Origin: Deferribacteres bacterium
GTDB lineage: Bacteria > Nitrospirota > Thermodesulfovibrionia > UBA6902
Assembly (NCBI GenBank): GCA_013152795.1
Contig: JAADFS010000297.1
Span: 1 to 25,859, forward strand
Reading direction: 5' to 3'
Length of the DNA: 25,859 nt
The notes beneath the pieces were generated by a model. That model made no database searches. It was not told the origin of the DNA and saw only the letters and a list, made by a program, of their open reading frames with translations. Numbering within the stretch: the stretch's first letter is position 1; each line of letters begins with the position of its first letter. Below, in pieces: positions 20,476 to 25,859 of the stretch. The translations under genes and the position numbers were made by a program.

Positions 20476-21568
20476 ACAGGGGCAGCTTTCCTTCTTTGAA
20501 TGCCTGCATGAATGCCTCAACCACATCAGGATCAAACTGTACCCCTGCAAGTCTCCTGAGTTCGGCCAGCGCAGCCTCCTTGGAGAGTTTTTTCCTGTAG
20601 GGCCTCTCCGTGGTCATTGCATCAAAGGTGTCCGCCACGGTGATGATCCTTGCTATAAGGGGAATTTCAGCACCCTTGAGGCCGTCGGGGTATCCTGTGC
20701 CGTCATAACGTTCATGGTGTGCCCTGATACATGGTATCACTTCTTTGAGCTGTCCGATGTTTTTAAGCAGTTCCGCGCCGTAGAGCGAGTGCATCCTCAT
20801 CTTGATGAATTCGGCTTCTTCAAGCTTGCCGTCCTTGAGCAGTATATCGTCCTTGATGCCGATCTTGCCTATATCGTGCAGTATTGCGGCAAGATGCAGG
20901 GTTTCAAGCTCGTTCCTGCCCAGTCCCATATATTTTGCAATGATCAGGCAATACCGCCTCACCCTTTTTGTATGGCCGCCTGTATATGGATCTCTCAGCT
21001 CTATCGTATCGGCCATGACCTCGGCGGTGTCATAAAAGGTCTTTTTCAGTTCTTTATGCAGGCAGGCATTCTCTATTGCAACGGCGACATAGTTTGATAT
21101 CGAATTCAACACATCAAGATCATTGTCGTCGAATTGCCCGTCTTTCTTGTTGATACCCTCAAGCACGCCGATAGTGCGGTCACGCGACTGCACGGGGACA
21201 CATATGATATTTCTCGTCGTAAAGCCGCTTGCTTTATCCACACCTTCAAAGAATCTCGGGTCACGCTGCACATCGTGTATAATAAGCGGCTCTCCATGTT
21301 CCGCCACATATCCTGCAATGCCCACGCCTTTTTTGAGCCTCACGCGCTGCAGCTTCTCGCCCTTCTCCCCTGTTGCAACATCTATGTAAAGCTCGCCCGT
21401 AGCCTTGTCCAGCAGGAAGAGGCTTGCCGCCTCGGCATTGAGAACCCATGTCGTGGCCTCGATGGTCTTTTTTCTTATGAGTTCATGATCCAGTGATGAA
21501 TTGATGAGCGGGGCAAGCTCGGTCAATGTCTTAAGCTGCCTTATCTTTTTTTCGAGGCTTGTGCTCAC
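20474..21568 (-). CDS. GAF-HD-GYP domain protein (probable cyclic-di-GMP phosphodiesterase)
   Basis: A 364-aa cytosolic protein. A GAF sensor domain (about 12-170) is joined by a helix to an HD-GYP domain (about 178-360). The catalytic set is complete: HDIGKIGIKDD with H231-D232, HHERYDGTGYPDGLKG with HHE at 284-286 and GYP at 292-294, and ADTFDAMTTERPYR. Intact HD-GYP domains usually hydrolyse cyclic-di-GMP to GMP, and the GAF part may bind a small ligand. The start is GTG with AAAGGAG six nt upstream. No transmembrane segment or receiver domain is present. Transcribed alone or from the region containing the repeat at 21619. Confidence 0.95.
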   Translation of the reverse strand: MSTSLEKKIRQLKTLTELAPLINSSLDHELIRKKTIEATTWVLNAEAASLFLLDKATGELYIDVATGEKGEKLQRVRLKKGVGIAGYVAEHGEPLIIHDVQRDPRFFEGVDKASGFTTRNIICVPVQSRDRTIGVLEGINKKDGQFDDNDLDVLNSISNYVAVAIENACLHKELKKTFYDTAEVMADTIELRDPYTGGHTKRVRRYCLIIAKYMGLGRNELETLHLAAILHDIGKIGIKDDILLKDGKLEEAEFIKMRMHSLYGAELLKNIGQLKEVIPCIRAHHERYDGTGYPDGLKGAEIPLIARIITVADTFDAMTTERPYRKKLSKEAALAELRRLAGVQFDPDVVEAFMQAFKEGKLPL

Positions 21569-21618
21569 TTGACGCTCCTTTTATTTTTTATTTTACCGTT
21601 ATCCCACCGCTTTATAAA

Positions 21619-21795
21619 CCTTACAGTGATATAAAAAAATATCGCCAGCGGCGCAGAGGAGTCTGCCGGAAAAGCTTTATCTGCGATTTCGTCAGTGGTA
21701 ACAGGTCAGCCCCCTCCCCCTCACCCCCTCCCAAGGGGAGGGGGGACTTGTTTCTTCCTGCACCCTATGTCTGTTAAAATCCCATCGCCTTACAG
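21619..21795 (-). repeat. Inverted-repeat element, subfamily A, opposite orientation (copy 11)
   Basis: The plus strand starts CCTTACAGTGATATAAA and continues through GCAGAGGAGTCTGC and AAAGCTTTATCTGCGAT. The interior, read on the minus strand, follows copy 1: AGGGTGCAGGAAGAAACAAG, a G-rich tract, and TTACCACTGA. The other end keeps GCGATGGGAT but its outer part is replaced by CTGTAAGG, and TTGCGGGTTCAA (minus strand) follows just outside. It sits upstream of the HD-GYP gene and downstream of the cyclase gene. Confidence 0.82.
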
Positions 21796-21830
21796 CCGTT
21801 GAACCCGCAACCCGGAACTCTCCTTCCCCC

Positions 21831-23852
21831 TTATGCGGAATCAGGGTCTGCCTGGATATCTGAATCATCATTCCCCTCCTTGCTTACGCACGGTTCGGCA
21901 TTATAACCGGGTGTTGGCACGCCTGGTGCCTTTTCGCACTCCTGAATCCTTGAGGCGGTTCCTGATGTCAGGAAACCGACTTCGTATATCTCGACCGGTT
22001 TTTCCTTGCCCCTGACCGTTACCCTTTCCAGCCCTCTTATGGATATATTCGTGCGGTAGAGGATGCCCCTTGTCACAAGGTCTCTTATCCTGTTCAGGGT
22101 GAATTCGGTTATCATTATACGCGTGTTATACTTTCTTGTAAGCGCCTCCACCCTTGCCCCTACATTCACGTGGTCACCTATAACCGTGTAATCCATTTTC
22201 TTGCCTTCGGCGCCGATGTTGCCTACCACGACTTCACCTGTGTTTATACCTATGCCGGCATCAAGCACGGGTTTACCTTCGGACCTCCACTTCTGCTGGA
22301 GCTCCTCAAGCCTCTTGACCATGTTAAGCGCGCAGCGTACCGCCAGGCCTGCATGGTCTTCCTGCTCCATCGGTGCGCCCCAGAAGGCGACAATCTCATC
22401 ACCGACGAATTTATCAAGGGTCCCCTCCCATTTGAAGATGATTTCGGTCATGGCAGCAAGATACTCGTTGAGCATGGCTACCACTTCCTCCGGCGCGTGT
22501 GCCTCCGAGAACCTTGTAAAGTCCACTATGTCGGAAAAGAGCACGGTTATCTCTTTCCTTTCGCCGCCGAGCCGCGCCATATCAGGATTTTTGATCAGTT
22601 CATCAACGACCTTCTCGGTTACATAACTCGAAAACATCCTCCTGATCTCCCTCGCCCTTTTCTCTTCGACAAAATACCCGCAGCTTATAATGAACGTTCC
22701 TTCTGAAACAACCGTAAGGAGGGGATACAAGAGATTGACCCTCACGCCGTAATACGTAAACAGCGCCTGATTTATTATGATGATCACGGCGACAAGCACC
22801 ATGTAGACAAGCGACAAATACAACGCCCTCCGTCTTTGTCCTATCAACAGGGCGATAAAGCCTGTCAGCACTACCACCATGAGATCAATATATGCAGGGG
22901 TCTTTTTAATAAAATCCCCGCTCAGTATGTTGGCAACCACGGTTGCGTTCTTTTCCACTCCGGGCATATTGGCCGAGAAGGGGGTGTTTTTCAGGTCATA
23001 TGTCGCCATGGCGGTTGTGCCGATAAATACGATCTTATCCCTGAAAAATTCAGCCGGTATACCGCCTGAAAGCACATCCGCCGCTGATTTGAATATCATG
23101 CTCCCTTCCCTGCCTATATAGTTTATATGGAGCCTGCCGAATTTATCAGTGGGGATGAAGACCCGGCCGGCCATGACCCCTGTTCCGCCCACAATGCGCA
23201 CATTCTCGGGCGGGATGCCCATGGCGATACGCGCGGTCTGAAGCGCCAGCGAGGGGAGATATTCTTCACCGTATTTGACATAGAGTACCTCCCACCTGAG
23301 TTTTCCATCCCTGTCGGGCAGGGGATAGACATGCCCGAATGTCGCCGAGCTGGCTATAGGCTCAGGGGGGAGGAGCACCCTGTACGCCTCTATAGACCGG
23401 AGATATCCGATATTTTCAATCCCGGGGATCGCAAGATCATAGATAGTGTCATCAATCTCGCCGTTAAACTTCTTCCCTTTTTCAACCTCGACCCCGAGCG
23501 CAATAACAAGCCTGTCCTTATAACGCCCCCCTGTTTCCGCAAGTTCCCTGTCGGCTTCAGGAGACTCGGGCTCTGCATAGAAGATATCCACTGCTACAAC
23601 CCGGGGGTTACCCTCGAACACCTTTTCAATCAGCTCTGCCTGCAGGCTCCTGGTCCACGGCCACCTCCCATATACTGAGAGGCTCTTTTCGTCAATGGCC
23701 ACTATCACAATATTGCGGGGAACCGGAGGCGGTGAAAGAAAGTTCCTTACCTTAAACCTGTAGTCAACAAGGAGGGTTTCCAGGTGTTCATCAATGACTG
23801 CGGGGTTCCGGACGGTCAGAGCGCCAAAAACAATGGTTATAAGCAGCGGCAC
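21831..23852 (-). CDS. CHASE2-domain class III adenylate/guanylate cyclase
   Basis: A membrane receptor cyclase of 673 aa from the GTG at 23852. A CHASE2 sensor (about 20-310, VAIDEKSLSVYGRWPWTRSL, VVAVDIFYAEP) faces the periplasm. Three transmembrane helices (about 321-338, 343-361, 371-392) lead to a cytosolic cyclase domain (430-600). Metal ligands D440 in FSDIVDFTRF and D485 in KFVGDEIVAF, substrate residues K481 and D560 in YTVIGDHVNVGARVEAL, and R567 are all present, so activity and ATP preference are likely. The GTG has no ribosome binding site and gives a truncated first membrane helix; the frame stays open upstream, and an AGGAGG sits six nt before an ATA at 23909, a possible unusual start. 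The Ser/Thr- and Asp-rich tail is not conserved. Confidence 0.93.
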   Translation of the reverse strand: MPLLITIVFGALTVRNPAVIDEHLETLLVDYRFKVRNFLSPPPVPRNIVIVAIDEKSLSVYGRWPWTRSLQAELIEKVFEGNPRVVAVDIFYAEPESPEADRELAETGGRYKDRLVIALGVEVEKGKKFNGEIDDTIYDLAIPGIENIGYLRSIEAYRVLLPPEPIASSATFGHVYPLPDRDGKLRWEVLYVKYGEEYLPSLALQTARIAMGIPPENVRIVGGTGVMAGRVFIPTDKFGRLHINYIGREGSMIFKSAADVLSGGIPAEFFRDKIVFIGTTAMATYDLKNTPFSANMPGVEKNATVVANILSGDFIKKTPAYIDLMVVVLTGFIALLIGQRRRALYLSLVYMVLVAVIIIINQALFTYYGVRVNLLYPLLTVVSEGTFIISCGYFVEEKRAREIRRMFSSYVTEKVVDELIKNPDMARLGGERKEITVLFSDIVDFTRFSEAHAPEEVVAMLNEYLAAMTEIIFKWEGTLDKFVGDEIVAFWGAPMEQEDHAGLAVRCALNMVKRLEELQQKWRSEGKPVLDAGIGINTGEVVVGNIGAEGKKMDYTVIGDHVNVGARVEALTRKYNTRIMITEFTLNRIRDLVTRGILYRTNISIRGLERVTVRGKEKPVEIYEVGFLTSGTASRIQECEKAPGVPTPGYNAEPCVSKEGNDDSDIQADPDSA

Positions 23853-23905
23853 ATATACAGCCGGTTTCCCGAGACATCCGGCGGTTAATCTCTGAAGTAC
23901 GGTTC

Positions 23906-25366
23906 CTATGGAGCGCCTCCTTTCAGGAGACCGGCCCTGCAGTCTTCCACAATCCGTCCCATGCTCCCTTCATCCGTGAATTCCACAAGCTCTATGCGTC
24001 CGTCGGGCCGCTCCATATAAAAGCTGTCTTTGTCTTCCAGCTTCGGGAGGTATCTGCCGGAGATGTCTTCATACATCTCTACACGGTAAAGTACTTTCCC
24101 CGGCGCATCTTCTTCAGCCCTGCAGAGTCCGAGGAGGCCGTTTTTTTCATACACCGTGTAGCGTCCCTTTTCATTCCTGTAGCCGACATAATATCTCCCT
24201 GCTTCTTTATGGTATATATCCGCATTCATCGGATAGAGTTCTCCGCCCACCACTTCAAAGAAACTCTTCCCTCTGATGAGGAACACCTTGTCCCTGTCGC
24301 ACAGTGCCCACTCAGAGGTGATCCTGTCAAGGCTGTGGGTCAACAGGACATAATCCTTTTCAAGAAAGGTGTTGTTCAGTTTTTCATAGTCTGTGTGTAC
24401 TATGCTGTTTCCTGCGGATACGTCATGTATGACAACCGCATCGTTGAATGCAGTGCTTGCCTCCCTGTACCGCTCCTCGCTCCAGATGCGCTCTATATAG
24501 TCATTGATATCACCGTAAATGACGGCAGCGGATTCAAATTCCTTCTTTGACATCTTAAGCCGCTGGGTCCTCTTCTCTGTATAAAGCTGTCTCCAGAGGT
24601 CCTTGTCATGGACGGTATCGGAGCTGAATATCAGCGTCTCGCCGCCTGTTGTGATTTTTATGCCTGTACAGGGTATGCCGTGCCACACCGGCGCCTTCAG
24701 GGCCTCAATGGCGAAACCCTCGGGGGCATGGTAAATATTTTTGTCATCTTCATAAAAGACGGGAGATGAGAACGGATAAAAGCTCTCCGGTTCAACCCAT
24801 TCCCTGTAGTCAGGGTCCTTAAAGAGCATCCTCGGCCTCTTCGTCTTTTCACTTATAACGATCTTTGCAATATCAGGGGGGACAATGTTGCCCGCCCTGT
24901 CGGTTATATAAAGGCCTGTCTTACCCATGCCTTCATCCACGTGCACAATCCTGTATCTGGCGCGGGGACCTATTATCCTGTAATCCGTGTACTGCTCGCA
25001 GGGGATGTCTATTATATTCTTTGAGTCACTTGACAGGCTCCTGTCCAGGGCCGGACCTGACGCCCGGATAAGTTCGTCATGAACATCTTCAGATGCAAGA
25101 TAGAAAATCCTCCGCCCTGCTCCGGCTTCGTACATGTTGAAGAGGGCAAGATCGGTAAACCACCTCTTGTGGTCATCATGGCAGTGGGTAATGATAAGGC
25201 CGCTGATCTCCCGGAGCCTGCGGCTGCCGAGCTGCTGAAACAGCGGGGCCCCGCAGTCTATGATATACGTGGACTCTCGTATGGTTATCTGGTAAGCGAT
25301 GCTCTTCCCAAGCTTCGAGAAGGGGCCGAAGTCACCGAGTATGCGGACTGTGATGCCGTCTGTCAT
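23906..25366 (-). CDS. Metallo-beta-lactamase-fold hydrolase, large, unknown substrate
   Basis: A 486-aa protein. The N-terminal part has the metal motif THCHDDHKRW (H61, H63, D65, H66), a following IFSSDTVHDKDLW that supplies the bridging Asp, and later VVIHDVSAGNSIVHTD and LLTHSLDR that can supply the remaining histidines. The order matches RNase Z/phosphodiesterase-like MBL proteins. A long insert and a C-terminal region of about 130 residues (rich in Tyr, Glu and Asp, VGYRNEKGRYTVYEKNGLLG) do not match any family I recognise. No signal peptide or membrane segment. It lies directly upstream of the cyclase gene with no gap, so a role in cyclic-nucleotide turnover is tempting but only inferred. 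The leader is very short (promoter at 25376). Confidence 0.8.
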   Translation of the reverse strand: MTDGITVRILGDFGPFSKLGKSIAYQITIRESTYIIDCGAPLFQQLGSRRLREISGLIITHCHDDHKRWFTDLALFNMYEAGAGRRIFYLASEDVHDELIRASGPALDRSLSSDSKNIIDIPCEQYTDYRIIGPRARYRIVHVDEGMGKTGLYITDRAGNIVPPDIAKIVISEKTKRPRMLFKDPDYREWVEPESFYPFSSPVFYEDDKNIYHAPEGFAIEALKAPVWHGIPCTGIKITTGGETLIFSSDTVHDKDLWRQLYTEKRTQRLKMSKKEFESAAVIYGDINDYIERIWSEERYREASTAFNDAVVIHDVSAGNSIVHTDYEKLNNTFLEKDYVLLTHSLDRITSEWALCDRDKVFLIRGKSFFEVVGGELYPMNADIYHKEAGRYYVGYRNEKGRYTVYEKNGLLGLCRAEEDAPGKVLYRVEMYEDISGRYLPKLEDKDSFYMERPDGRIELVEFTDEGSMGRIVEDCRAGLLKGGAP

Positions 25367-25375
25367 TTGCCGCGT

Positions 25376-25384
25376 ATTTTAGCA
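25376..25384 (-). promoter_or_regulatory. Possible extended -10 promoter for the MBL-cyclase pair
   Basis: On the minus strand TGCTAAAAT is a TGn-extended -10 with one mismatch; no clear -35. It lies 9 bp before the ATG at 25366, which implies a leaderless or nearly leaderless transcript; no Shine-Dalgarno sequence is present. The 29 bp from here to the next stop codon contain nothing else. Confidence 0.45.
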
Positions 25385-25410
25385 TAAAAAGGTTTAATAA
25401 AAAATCCGCA

Positions 25411-25859
25411 CTAATGCATGGAAAACAAAGAGAGAGTTGTTGCCGAAACCTCAACGGTGTTGTTGTCGACATTGCCCGCCTCATCCTTTGCCCTTACCAC
25501 AAAATAATATGTTGTTGAAGAATTAAGCCCTGTTACAGCGTAAGACGTAGCCCCCGCAGCCGTAGTATAGTTGGGCGTCTGGAAGTTCTGGCCGCCGGAT
25601 GTTGTTGATAAATATATCAGGTAGACTATGTTGGAAGATGCCGTGACATTGTCGGTTGCCGCATTCCATGTCAGGTCTATCCCGCTGCTTGAGACTGCCG
25701 TTGCACTTGTGGCACCGCCGAATGTCGGTGGTGTTGTATCCGGTGGAGTCTGTGTGGTTGCCGAGACTTCGGCAGTGTTGTTGTCGACATTGCCCGCCTC
25801 ATCCTTTGCCCTTACAACAAAGTAGTAGGTTGTTGAGGCAAAGAGTCCGGTTACCCTGT
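25411..25859 (-). CDS. Fibronectin type III repeat protein, C-terminal part
   Basis: The minus strand is open from the window edge to the TAG at 25411-25413, giving the last 148 residues of a longer protein. It holds one complete FnIII-type repeat and the end of another. Both finish with TYYFVVRAKDEAGNVDNNT followed by EVSATT, joined by a PPDTTPPTF linker; the full repeat contains GIDLTWNAATDNVT. The repeats are separated by 318 bp and are almost identical in DNA across about 100 bp, so they arose by recent duplication. Such tandem FnIII proteins are usually exported surface or adhesion proteins; the signal peptide would be outside the window. The last residues (TLSLFSMH) show no anchor or sorting signal. 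Confidence 0.86.
   Translation of the reverse strand, partial: RVTGLFASTTYYFVVRAKDEAGNVDNNTAEVSATTQTPPDTTPPTFGGATSATAVSSSGIDLTWNAATDNVTASSNIVYLIYLSTTSGGQNFQTPNYTTAAGATSYAVTGLNSSTTYYFVVRAKDEAGNVDNNTVEVSATTLSLFSMH

Noticed and set aside
20351..21097. 248-aa plus-strand open frame opposite the HD-GYP gene
   Set aside because: It runs antisense through conserved HD-GYP catalytic codons and begins inside a palindrome; no recognisable domain.
25439..25859. CRISPR array as an explanation of the repeated DNA
   Set aside because: Only two long repeats at 318-bp spacing, and both encode FnIII domains; no short palindromic repeats with unique spacers are visible anywhere in the window.

Overview
The window looks like a chromosomal segment of a Gram-negative, LPS-making bacterium. 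It encodes three late steps of Kdo2-lipid A synthesis (lpxB, waaA, lpxK), an RND/MFS-type tripartite exporter with an outer-membrane TolC-like channel, several Sec signal peptides and one lipobox. The signalling-rich gene set (FHA, PP2C, PknB-type kinase with PEGA, GAF/HD-GYP, CHASE2 cyclase, Crp/Fnr, DUF2007) and moderate-to-high G+C fit a Nitrospirota-like or deltaproteobacteria-like lineage. That placement is inference; no rRNA or other taxonomic marker is present.

Layout. 1-0.8 kb: pyrE and a small two-helix membrane protein. 1-9.3 kb: a phospho-signalling and envelope block. It holds an FHA-GAF-histidine-kinase-like protein, a convergent two-FHA protein, then on the plus strand a PP2C phosphatase, a secreted trypsin-like protease and a membrane Ser/Thr kinase with a PEGA tail. 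A redoxin-like/TPR/CsgG-like secreted protein and a CsgG-like lipoprotein follow. 9.4-14.1 kb (minus): one operon, tetR-tolC-emrA-emrB, with a good promoter and a palindromic operator directly upstream of the tetR start codon. 14.1-18.9 kb (plus): lipid A genes lpxB (broken by a one-base insertion), waaA and lpxK. They are split by an A+T-rich vapBC toxin-antitoxin pair lying between two direct copies of a repeat. 18.9-20.3 kb: yjbQ, then DUF2007 and Crp/Fnr genes overlapping on the minus strand. 20.5-25.4 kb (minus): GAF-HD-GYP protein, CHASE2-adenylate cyclase and a metallo-beta-lactamase-fold protein. 25.4 kb to the end: the C-terminus of a fibronectin-type-III repeat protein that runs off the window.

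The most unusual feature is a family of short non-coding inverted-repeat elements, about 210-240 bp when complete, with at least ten full or partial copies. The ends are CCTTAATGTTGCATAAA and TTTATGCCACTGTAAGG, each followed inward by a GC-rich hairpin, so the architecture resembles a MITE or REP doublet. Four gene stop codons (two-FHA protein, kinase, tolC, lpxK) lie inside element ends and two more directly abut them. At two other genes (FHA-kinase and waaA) the outer AAGG of the element sits at Shine-Dalgarno distance. These elements seem to have shaped gene ends and starts throughout the window.

Genes acting together: the PP2C phosphatase, PASTA-less kinase and FHA proteins form a plausible Ser/Thr phospho-relay with a secreted protease. 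The four-gene efflux operon is self-regulated by TetR. The cyclase, Crp/Fnr and HD-GYP genes could form a local second-messenger circuit, though the Crp/Fnr ligand is not clear from sequence.
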